Source of the DNA: Gordonia soli NBRC 108243
GTDB taxonomy: Bacteria; Actinomycetota; Actinomycetes; Mycobacteriales; Mycobacteriaceae
Assembly: GCF_000334455.1 (NCBI RefSeq)
Contig: NZ_BANX01000005.1
Span: forward strand, 1-64,000
Length of the DNA: 64,000 nt
Direction: 5' to 3'
Shown: positions 50,107 through 57,464 of the stretch, in pieces
Position numbering within the stretch: position 1 is the first letter of the stretch
How the letters are laid out: each line of letters opens with the position of its first letter
Notes under the pieces: model-generated
What the model saw: only the letters and a program-made list of their open reading frames with translations
Database searches by the model: none
Told to the model about the DNA's origin: nothing
Position numbers and translations under genes: made by a program

Positions 50107-52211
50107 ATACGACCGGCGGCTCCCGCTCCGGCGTCGAGAGACGTTCCGAGTGGGGCGGTCCCGGGTCCGGTCGTGTCGCTGTCGGCTCGTGCGTGACCTT
50201 GGCCGTGTTGGTCACCGTGCTGGTAGTTCTCGCGATCTGGCACCTCGGTCAGGGAACTTCCGGCATCGAACTCGCCGATATCGCCCGCTATCTCCGCGGT
50301 GAGACGGAGTCGGTGGGTGATGTCAGCGTGGGAGACGTCTTCAGGGGGTCTCGTTTGCCGCGACTTCTTGCCGGCATCGCCGTGGGAAGTGCTCTCGGTG
50401 TGGCCGGCACACTGCTGCAATCGATTTCCAGGAACCCGCTGGCGTCTCCGGATACCTTGGCTGTCACCGCGGGGTCGTACTTCGCCGTCGGCATCACTGC
50501 TGCCGTCGGTGTCAGCATTCCGATATGGGCCAGTGCGGGAGTGGCATTCAGTGGTGGCCTACTCGCAGCGGGCCTGGTCTTGGTGCTCTCTGGCGGCGCA
50601 GGGGCGCCGACAACCCGGCTCATCCTCGCCGGTTCGGCGGTCGCAATGGCGTTGCAGTCGGCAACGTCGACGCTGCTTCTGGTGTTCCAAACCCAGACGA
50701 CTGGTCTCTACGCTTGGGGGAGCGGGTCGTTGTCGCAGCTCAACGTCGACGCTGCGCTTCGGGCTCTGCCGGTGATCGGAGGGGTGGCGGTGGCCGTCAT
50801 CTTGCTCGGTCGGCGACTCGACGTCTTGGCGATGGGCGACGACGCTGCATCGACAGTGGGGGTGCCGGTCCGGCGGACCCGTGCCCTCGCCGTTCTTGCC
50901 GCTGTATTGCTCACCAGCACCGCGGTCACCGTGGCGGGTCCCATCGCGTTCGTCGGCCTCTGCGCCCCGATAATGGTGCGGCTCATGGCGAGTCGATTGA
51001 AGGGATTGCAGCGGCACATCCTGCTGCTGCCGGCATCGGGGCTCATGGGTGCGGTGATCGTCGTGCTCGCCGACGTGGTGATCCGTACGGCTCTGGGCGC
51101 CCAGTCGGCCGCGTCGATTCCGACCGGAGTCACAACTGCACTGCTCGGTGCGGTGGTGATGGTTGCGCTGGCCCGCACGATGCGTGACCCCGGGCCGGCG
51201 TTACCGACACAAGCCCGCGTGCGTAGGCGCGGAGCACGCCGATGCATCCTCGTGCTGAGTGTGGCAACGGCACTGATGCTCATGGCGGCAATGGTCGGAC
51301 TACTGGCTGGTTCCGTCATGTTGAAGGTCGGCGACCTCGTGCAATGGGCTCAGGGAAGCGCACCGCAGCTGATCGATTTCGTCTTTCGAGATCGGGCGCC
51401 CCGTGTGGTCGCGTCAATCGCCGCGGGTATGGCACTGGCGTTGGCCGGCAGCAGCGTGCAGACAAGTGTGCGTAACCCGCTCGCAGAACCAGGGCTTCTC
51501 GGGATAACCGCAGGCGCTGGATTCGGTGCGGCGCTGGTAACGGTTGCCTTTCCCGACTCAGGGCACAGCACGATGGTGGTCGTAGCGGTGGCGGCGGGCT
51601 TGGCCACCTACGCTCTCATCACGCTGCTGGCGCTGCGTGGGGGGCTTGCCCCCGGCCGTATGGTGCTGATCGGGATCGGACTGGGATACGGCCTGACCGC
51701 GTTGACGACACTTGTTCTGCTGCAAGCAGATCCGTGGAATACGCCACGTATCATGACATGGTTGTCGGGCACTACCTACGGTCGATCGTTCGGCGACGTG
51801 ATACCCGTGTTGGCAGCGCTCGGGATCGTGGCGCCGTTACTGCTGTCGGCACATCGCGAGCTCGACCTCCTGGCCGTGGATGACGATCTGCCCCGAATTC
51901 TCGGTGTCCGGCCCACGCTGGCCCGGGCGGGACTGCTCACCGCGGCATCGACGCTGGCGGCGGTCAGTGTCGTGGCGGTCGGTGTGATCGGGTTCGTCGG
52001 TCTCGTCGCGCCGCATTGTGCGCGTGCACTGACCGGTGGCCGCCACATTCACGCTCTGCCGGTTGCGATGATGTTGGGCGGGACGCTGGTCTGCGTCGGC
52101 GACAGTATCGGCCGAACCGTCATCGCGCCCGCTCAGGTCCCAGCGGGTCTGGTCGTCGCGATGATCGGTGCGCCCTACTTCGTCTGGTTGATGTGGCGGT
52201 CGCGCGTCTGA
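50103..52211 (+). CDS. Fused double FecCD permease for iron-siderophore uptake (FhuB-like)
   Basis: 702 residues from a GTG overlapping the lipoprotein stop. Two complete FecCD/BtuC permease halves lie in tandem, each of about 330 residues and around ten helices. Half 1 has RLPRLLAGIAVGSALGVAGTLLQSISRNPLASPD, half 2 the equivalent RAPRVVASIAAGMALALAGSSVQTSVRNPLAEPG. Both keep the GPIAFVGL/GVIGFVGL-APH motif that contacts the ATPase. One chain therefore replaces the usual pair of permeases, as in E. coli FhuB. The importer is ATPase + lipoprotein + this fused channel. The siderophore is unknown. Confidence 0.93.
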   Translation: MNTTGGSRSGVERRSEWGGPGSGRVAVGSCVTLAVLVTVLVVLAIWHLGQGTSGIELADIARYLRGETESVGDVSVGDVFRGSRLPRLLAGIAVGSALGVAGTLLQSISRNPLASPDTLAVTAGSYFAVGITAAVGVSIPIWASAGVAFSGGLLAAGLVLVLSGGAGAPTTRLILAGSAVAMALQSATSTLLLVFQTQTTGLYAWGSGSLSQLNVDAALRALPVIGGVAVAVILLGRRLDVLAMGDDAASTVGVPVRRTRALAVLAAVLLTSTAVTVAGPIAFVGLCAPIMVRLMASRLKGLQRHILLLPASGLMGAVIVVLADVVIRTALGAQSAASIPTGVTTALLGAVVMVALARTMRDPGPALPTQARVRRRGARRCILVLSVATALMLMAAMVGLLAGSVMLKVGDLVQWAQGSAPQLIDFVFRDRAPRVVASIAAGMALALAGSSVQTSVRNPLAEPGLLGITAGAGFGAALVTVAFPDSGHSTMVVVAVAAGLATYALITLLALRGGLAPGRMVLIGIGLGYGLTALTTLVLLQADPWNTPRIMTWLSGTTYGRSFGDVIPVLAALGIVAPLLLSAHRELDLLAVDDDLPRILGVRPTLARAGLLTAASTLAAVSVVAVGVIGFVGLVAPHCARALTGGRHIHALPVAMMLGGTLVCVGDSIGRTVIAPAQVPAGLVVAMIGAPYFVWLMWRSRV

Positions 52212-52301
52212 TCACGATGCGGCACCGGAGTCGGTCATGCACGTGCCCGGAAGTGATGTGTGTCAATCCGAACAACCAACTGCCCACCAGGTCCGACGGA
52301 C

Positions 52302-53042
52302 TCAGCCGGCGCCCTTGCCGTTGTCGATCCGGTACACCGCGCCGTGCACGGCTGCGGCATCGTCACCGATCAGATAGGCGATGAGGGTCGCGACCTGTCG
52401 CGGGTCCATCAGGCCTCGTGGCGACGCCGCACGCAGGATCAGGTCGAAGTCTGCGTCCTCGGGCGCACTGAAGCCGCGGACCTGCCGTGTGTCCATGCCG
52501 CCTGGACAGATGGCGTTGACGCGCAATCGGTCTGCGCTGTACTCGACGGCGAGAGCCCGCGTCAGACCGACGAGCCCGTGCTTGGCTGCGCAGTACCCGG
52601 CGGAGTACGCCTGCCCCTCGACGCCGGCTATCGACGCGACGTTCACGATGCTCCCGCCGCGTGCGATCAGGTGCGGGAGCGAGGCACGACACAGGTAGAA
52701 CGGGCCGTCGAGGTTCACGGCCATGTCGCGCGCCCACTCGGCGTCATCGAGCATCTCGGTGCGCCGCATCGTGTGCGAGCCGGCGACGTTGACGAGGGCG
52801 TCGACCCCACCGAAGCGCGCGACCGCCTCGTCGATTGCACCGCGACACTCGTCCGCGTCGGCGATGTCGGCGATCGTGAACGCGCCGTGAGGAATATCGG
52901 CAAACACCTCGGCGAGCCGATCCCGATCCCGGCCCACGCCGAATACCGTTGCGCCACGCTCGGCGACGAGCCGCGCGGTGGCGGCGCCGAGTCCTGAGGA
53001 CGCACCCGTGACGACCGTGACCCGACCGTCGAGCTCGCCCAT
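52302..53042 (-). CDS. SDR oxidoreductase in the kshA operon
   Basis: 246 residues from the ATG at 53042, which shares a base with the kshA stop codon (TGATG). RVTVVTGASSGLGAATARLVAERG binds NAD(P), DALVNVAGSHT is the NAG motif, and SIVNVASIAGVEGQAYSAGYCAAKHG gives the Ser, Tyr and Lys catalytic residues; NAICPGGMDT is the usual late motif. It is the third gene of a VOC-kshA-SDR operon, so it may act on a hydroxylated steroid or ring-opened product, such as a hydroxysteroid dehydrogenase. Specificity is inference. Confidence 0.9.
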   Translation of the reverse strand: MGELDGRVTVVTGASSGLGAATARLVAERGATVFGVGRDRDRLAEVFADIPHGAFTIADIADADECRGAIDEAVARFGGVDALVNVAGSHTMRRTEMLDDAEWARDMAVNLDGPFYLCRASLPHLIARGGSIVNVASIAGVEGQAYSAGYCAAKHGLVGLTRALAVEYSADRLRVNAICPGGMDTRQVRGFSAPEDADFDLILRAASPRGLMDPRQVATLIAYLIGDDAAAVHGAVYRIDNGKGAG

Positions 53043-54220
53043 CAGTGGACACCGATCGACGCCAGTCGCTGACGTTCCACCATGTTGCGACGGATCTCCT
53101 CGTCCCATTCGCCACGCGCATGGGTCACATCGATCTCACACTCGTAGCGATCGGTCATGTCCGGGGTGACGGCGGCGCGGTCGACGTAGAACTGCTCGTA
53201 CCACCGACGTTGCTGATATACCGGCCCGTCCTCCTCGGTCAGCAGCGGATTGTCGATCCGGGTCTTGTGCCGCCAGACCTCGACGTCCTCGAGGAATCCC
53301 TCGGAGAACTTGGCGGAGAATGCCTCTGCCATCCGCGACATCTGGGCGTCGGATAGCCCGGGCATCTTCTGAACCGCCACGCCCCACTGCAGCACGAACG
53401 AATTCTGGGTCACCGGGTAGTGGGCGTTGGTGAGCACCACCTCGACCGTCCCGCCACTGCCGATGTCGTTGTGCAACCAGTTGATCATGTACGCCGGTCC
53501 GAAATAGGTTGCCTCCGAACGCAGCAGGGAGTCCGGGTGGTAGTACTTCGAGTCGCCGAAGATATCCTCACGCGACTTCGAGTGCATCAGCTGACTGGCG
53601 GTGTGACCATCGATCACGTTGGCGAAGTACGTCGGGTACGCGTGATGAATGTAGAAGAAGTGGGCCATGTCGACGTTGTTGTCGACGATCTCCCGACAGT
53701 GCGATCCCTCGATGAGTTCGCTGCGCCACGCCCACGTACTCCATCTCCCCTCGTCGAAACCTTCGATCGTGGGCGGGAGCCACGCGGGATCGGGGGCTTG
53801 ATTCTCGACGTCGTGCCAGACGAGGAGTTGCCCGTTCACCTCGGACGTCGTCCAGCGGCGGGTGCGCGCCAGCTTGGGCCGGCGCTTGGCGTACGGGACG
53901 TCGGCGCAACGGCCGGTTGCGCCGTCCCACTGCCACCCGTGGAACGGACAGGCGAGGAAGCCGTCGCGCAGCGACCCCATCCCGAGATCGGCGCCCATGT
54001 GGCGGCAATACGCGTCGAGCACCCGGATCGCCCCCGCGCCGTCCTCGAAGATCACGATGCGCGTGCCGAAGGCGTCGACCGAGTGCGGACGACCGCCGCG
54101 GAATGAGTCCGCCAGACCCAGGCAGTGCCAGCCCCGCGCATACCGATCGAAGTCGGCGCCGGTATCGATCTGCCGCACGTCGTCCGGTGTCATCTCGGTC
54201 AATCGAACATCAACGTCCAC
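53042..54220 (-). CDS. kshA: 3-Ketosteroid 9-alpha-hydroxylase oxygenase component (Rieske)
   Basis: 392 residues from the GTG at 54220, with GAGGAG upstream. The Rieske centre is C72-R-H74 and C91-PF-H94. The iron site and neighbourhood, DNNVDMAHFFYIHHAYPTYF, together with SEATYFGPAYMINWLHN, HYPVTQNSFVLQWGV and DVEVWRHKTRIDNPLL, closely follow mycobacterial KshA as I recall it. With a KshB reductase it hydroxylates C9 of 3-keto-4-ene or 1,4-diene steroids, causing ring B opening. No kshB is in the window. It overlaps the VOC gene by 11 nt and the SDR by 1 nt, and is probably controlled by the divergent TetR. Confidence 0.9.
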   Translation of the reverse strand: MDVDVRLTEMTPDDVRQIDTGADFDRYARGWHCLGLADSFRGGRPHSVDAFGTRIVIFEDGAGAIRVLDAYCRHMGADLGMGSLRDGFLACPFHGWQWDGATGRCADVPYAKRRPKLARTRRWTTSEVNGQLLVWHDVENQAPDPAWLPPTIEGFDEGRWSTWAWRSELIEGSHCREIVDNNVDMAHFFYIHHAYPTYFANVIDGHTASQLMHSKSREDIFGDSKYYHPDSLLRSEATYFGPAYMINWLHNDIGSGGTVEVVLTNAHYPVTQNSFVLQWGVAVQKMPGLSDAQMSRMAEAFSAKFSEGFLEDVEVWRHKTRIDNPLLTEEDGPVYQQRRWYEQFYVDRAAVTPDMTDRYECEIDVTHARGEWDEEIRRNMVERQRLASIGVH

Positions 54221-54755
54221 CTGCTGTCTCCTCGTCCCGTGAGTCGATCTTGATCTGGTCGTACAACGCCCGAATCCTCGGTCCGACAGCCGCGACCTCC
54301 AGCACCGGCGCCCCGGACCGCTCGCCATCCAGGTAGACGAAGCGCATCTCGTCGCCGGCGAGTCGGCCGTGCTGCACGACGCTCAGGCCCTCGGCCTCCA
54401 GGAACGAGACCGTCGCGTCGATGTCGTCCGGCTCGATGCACACGTGGTGCATCCCCGGGCCGTGATCGGTCAAGAACTCGTGATAGATCGATCGCCCTCT
54501 CCCCGGAGCGATCAGTTCCAACTGGAGGTCGCCGCTGTAGGCGAGCGAAATGTCCGCGGTGAAGTTCGCTGGGGCACCGCGATAGACGCACGAGTCGGGC
54601 CCGAAGTACACGTCGGGAAGACGGGTCCAGCGACGGACCCCGAACATGGAGCCCAGCGTCCGTTCGACTCCGTCCAGGTCATCGATCACCCACGCCAGTT
54701 GCGTGATCGACCCCTCATCCCACACCGCGCCGCCGATCGTCTCCACCTTGGCCAT
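54210..54755 (-). CDS. VOC-superfamily (glyoxalase/dioxygenase-fold) protein
   Basis: 181 residues from the ATG at 54755. Strands and metal-site pattern of the vicinal oxygen chelate fold: QLAWVIDDLDGVERTLGSMFGVRRW, LQLELIAP, GPGMHHVCIEPDDID and the late GAPVLEVAAVGP, with His and Glu residues in metal-ligand positions. VOC proteins include glyoxalases, epimerases and extradiol dioxygenases; this one is short for a HsaC-type dioxygenase. First gene of the kshA operon, 55 bp from the divergent TetR gene. Substrate probably steroid-derived, by context. Confidence 0.82.
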   Translation of the reverse strand: MAKVETIGGAVWDEGSITQLAWVIDDLDGVERTLGSMFGVRRWTRLPDVYFGPDSCVYRGAPANFTADISLAYSGDLQLELIAPGRGRSIYHEFLTDHGPGMHHVCIEPDDIDATVSFLEAEGLSVVQHGRLAGDEMRFVYLDGERSGAPVLEVAAVGPRIRALYDQIKIDSRDEETAGGR

Positions 54756-54756
54756 G

Positions 54757-54772
54757 TAAGCACATGTGATTA
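54757..54772. promoter_or_regulatory. Candidate operator between TetR and VOC-kshA genes
   Basis: taagcacatgtgatta is a near-perfect palindrome (14 of 16 positions) centred on cacatgtg in the 55-bp gap between the divergent genes. It directly abuts the VOC start codon, so binding would block that promoter or initiation. It is not a KstR-type sequence, which suggests the adjacent TetR as binder. Confidence 0.65.
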
Positions 54773-54810
54773 ATTGAGTAAACACTGCGGATGATCGGTA
54801 CGCTCACGCC

Positions 54811-55503
54811 GTGGCTGTCGACACCGGAGGGCGGGAACGACTCCTGCTGGCAGGAGAACGTCTCATGGCGGAACGTGGCCCCGACGCCCCGCTACGAGAC
54901 ATCGCGGCGGCCGCCGGGCAACGCAACAACTCGGCGGTGCATTACCACTTCGGGTCCCGGGAGGGCCTCATCGTCGCCATCGTCGAGCGGAGACAGGACG
55001 CCATGGACAGAGCGCGGACGGCGATGCTGGCCGACCTGTCCACCACCGGTGGCGGCGACGATCGCCTGACCGCGCTCGTCGAGGTCCTGGTGGCGCCGAT
55101 GTTCACGGTTCCTTATGAACAGGGCTCGACGCATTACGCTCGATTCCTGGACCGGGTCCGTATGCACCCCGAGGTTTCGACCGCGCGCAACCTCGATCAT
55201 TGGCCAGCTACCCGAATGCTCGTGTCGAAGCTGTACGACAGCCTGACGCATCTGTCCGGACGCGAACGCGCCGAACGTCTATCCGCCACCAGCAGCGCAC
55301 TGTTCGCCCTGATCGCCGATCACGAGTCCCGGGCCGCTGTCAGTCCGAGCGGCACGCCCCAGCCCTCGCAGGCCACCATCACCGCCATGACGGTCGGGAT
55401 GCTCGGCTATCCTGCGATCTCCACTCCGCTCGGAAAGGGTGCGGCCTCACCCGATGTCGTCGCCACAACGCCGGAGTTGCGTTTCGGCATCGCGGAGTTC
55501 TGA
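54811..55503 (+). CDS. TetR-family regulator of the kshA operon
   Basis: 230 residues from a GTG. The HTH region is RLLLAGERLMAERGPDAPLRDIAAAAGQRNNSAVHYHFGSREGLI, a TetR domain with the NNSAVHYHF recognition helix of a subgroup common in actinobacterial lipid and steroid loci. The ligand domain ends with a variable C-terminus. Divergent from VOC-kshA-SDR, with a palindrome between; local repressor of that operon is the best guess. Its last 97 bp overlap the convergent small gene. Confidence 0.9.
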   Translation: MAVDTGGRERLLLAGERLMAERGPDAPLRDIAAAAGQRNNSAVHYHFGSREGLIVAIVERRQDAMDRARTAMLADLSTTGGGDDRLTALVEVLVAPMFTVPYEQGSTHYARFLDRVRMHPEVSTARNLDHWPATRMLVSKLYDSLTHLSGRERAERLSATSSALFALIADHESRAAVSPSGTPQPSQATITAMTVGMLGYPAISTPLGKGAASPDVVATTPELRFGIAEF

Positions 55504-55712
55504 CGCTTCGTGCGCGGAGCACCGGCGGCAACGCCCCATCGGCGCACCTGGGCGCCCCGATCGGGGTCGACTCTCACCGTGGTGGGGTCAGGCCGAATCA
55601 TGTCGGCGAAGTCCTCGACGATCGTGCCGGCGACTGTTGTGGCGTCATCCAAGGTGACCTGGACCCGGTTCGACACCGAGAACGTAGAACCGTCGTGGGC
55701 GGTGATCGGCAC
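55407..55712 (-). CDS. Small hypothetical protein overlapping the TetR 3' end
   Basis: 101 residues from the GTG at 55712, preceded by AGGAG at ideal spacing. The central part STFSVSNRVQVTLDDATTVAGTIVEDFADMI reads like a small beta-barrel or KOW/SH3-like domain; the C-terminus is basic and irregular. The last third runs antisense over the end of the TetR gene, unusual but possible. No family recognised. The good ribosome site is the main support; an alternative is chance coding of the overlap. Confidence 0.45.
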   Translation of the reverse strand: MPITAHDGSTFSVSNRVQVTLDDATTVAGTIVEDFADMIRPDPTTVRVDPDRGAQVRRWGVAAGAPRTKRQNSAMPKRNSGVVATTSGEAAPFPSGVEIAG

Positions 55713-56199
55713 GGGTGGCTCCTGTACGAGTGCATGCCTGACGTGTGCGCACATACATGCCCATCACAACACGATTCTCCGCACTGTGTGGCCCACCATC
55801 CTCCGGCACGCCGACTCGACACCGTCATGGAGCCACTGTCTGCGGTGGTGCGATGTAGTCCGCGCTCCTCCCCTGCGCGGGCGACCATCGGTCTTGTCAC
55901 GACTTCGCATGGTCGGCTGTTGCGGTCAGCCGGCCGGATCGAGTTCGACCGGCGGTGCGAGTGAGGCGGTGGGGCGGCCCAATCCGAACCCACCCCACCG
56001 CCTATGTCGGTCATCGAAGCTGGTGGCTCAACCCCGACGACACAGTCGCAAGGGCCGCTTCGCATCCTCGCGACCTGGTTACGCCGATACCCCGTGTCCA
56101 GGTCGGTCAAACCCTTCTGCGCGGGTCGGCAGCGGTGGAGCGTGCGTGGGTGAAGCCACCGAACGACCCGGGAATGCGGACGCTGCTGCAACCTCCGTC
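55713..56199. other. Gene-poor stretch
   Basis: About 490 bp with open frames on both strands but none showing a ribosome site, domain or sensible composition. The sequence is less G+C-rich than typical coding DNA here. Nothing is assigned. Confidence 0.5.
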
Positions 56200-56427
56200 T
56201 CAACGCCTCCGCGGTCCACCGAAGAAGAGACGGACGCGCACGGAGTAACTGCGCAGTGCGTCACCGATCTCCATGCGTCCGACGACGCAGAGATCGCCGA
56301 TCGACACCGCCCCTTCGTCGCGGGCGCATTCCAACACTGCTCGACGGACAGCATCGCTCTCCGCGGGCCCGTGCAACGTCGCCGGTAACGTGAACCGGAA
56401 CGTTACGTCGTTGCCACTCGACGCCAT
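56200..56427 (-). CDS. Small hypothetical protein
   Basis: 75 residues from an ATG. The peptide (NDVTFRFTLPATLHGPAESDAVRRAVLECARDEGAVSIGDLCVVGRMEIGDAL...) has a plausible alternating amphipathic pattern and a single Cys, unlike nearby shadow frames, but no clear ribosome site and no family recognised. It lies alone in a gene-poor region. Confidence 0.35.
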   Translation of the reverse strand: MASSGNDVTFRFTLPATLHGPAESDAVRRAVLECARDEGAVSIGDLCVVGRMEIGDALRSYSVRVRLFFGGPRRR

Positions 56428-56815
56428 CTGACCATGATGTGCGTGGTTGCCGGTGATGCCCAGCCGGCACAGGAACGGGCCGGGTCACGATGTGTGTTGG
56501 GGTGGGCGTACGCCCGTGCGAGAAACGCGCCGCCTGCCCGGCCCGCCTCACCAGTAGACAGCTCGGCGTGTGGGACCGACGAGACAACCACGGTCGGATC
56601 GCGCTGTCTCGGTGGCGACATCGCGGTCCGCATCCTTGCTAGCGTGGGTTCGGTGATCCGTCGGTTCGAGGGCGAGCCGGGCCGCAACCAGGTTCACGCC
56701 GGCGCAGCCGACCGCGAGCCGACCACGATCACAGCGGAGACCGACGTGCCCTCCGTGAGAGTCGACGATGCGACAGCTCGGCCGGTGTGGCACACCGAAA
56801 CCCGTACGCAGTGTC
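56428..56815. other. Gene-poor stretch
   Basis: About 390 bp. A plus-strand frame crosses it but has repetitive, low-quality composition (Arg/Thr/Ser-rich) and no start signal. No repeat, RNA or terminator was seen. Confidence 0.5.
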
Positions 56816-57424
56816 ATGGCTGGACACCGCGACACCTCTCCGCACAGCGACCCTCCGGTCGACCTACTCCAACCGAACCAGCGCGGACAGAGACCCTTCG
56901 GGCACACGACACCGCGGTCTCGACCGGCCGGCCGAATCGCGAGGCGGTGGATGTGGAGCATCGCCGCCGTGTCGATCGCGGGCGCACTTGCGGCTGCAGC
57001 ACTCATCGTGTGGCGAATCGCGCAGGGCGATCGATGCGATGAGGCCGTACCCTTCGCAACCAAACGGGGGCTGAGCCTGTCGGTGGCCGAGAGGATCGTC
57101 AGTGGTCGATGGGACGTCGCGTGGCTGGACGCCACAGCATCCATCACGCTCCGTACCGCATCACGCACCGCGCGTGAGGCACTCTTACGTCGATCAGGCA
57201 CCAGTGATTTCGTGGAGCGTGTCTATGTCGGTACCGGCGACGGGGAGGTCTACGAAGAGGTGGTGGACAGGCCGAATCTCAGACGCGCCGACCGGGTCTA
57301 CGTCAGCGCGACTCCCGGTGCTCTGACCATCCGATACAACCGGAACGAGGAGTCCGGGACTCTTGCTGCACGTGGTCGCCATCGACTGAGCACGCGACGC
57401 CTCACGAACTCTTGCTCCCCGTGA
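56816..57424 (+). CDS. Hypothetical single-pass membrane protein
   Basis: 202 residues from the ATG at 56816; a start 16 codons earlier is possible. A Pro/Arg-rich N-terminus of about 45 residues is followed by one transmembrane helix (MWSIAAVSIAGALAAAALIVW) and a mixed alpha/beta domain of about 130 residues with no family I recognise (AVPFATKRGLSLSVAERIVSGRWDVAWLD, DFVERVYVGTGDGEVYEEV). The membrane helix and composition support a real gene; it converges on the TPM-domain gene. Confidence 0.5.
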   Translation: MAGHRDTSPHSDPPVDLLQPNQRGQRPFGHTTPRSRPAGRIARRWMWSIAAVSIAGALAAAALIVWRIAQGDRCDEAVPFATKRGLSLSVAERIVSGRWDVAWLDATASITLRTASRTAREALLRRSGTSDFVERVYVGTGDGEVYEEVVDRPNLRRADRVYVSATPGALTIRYNRNEESGTLAARGRHRLSTRRLTNSCSP

Positions 57425-57464
57425 GGTCGTCCGCGGTACAGGAGAACCCTGTTCGTAGTACGAC

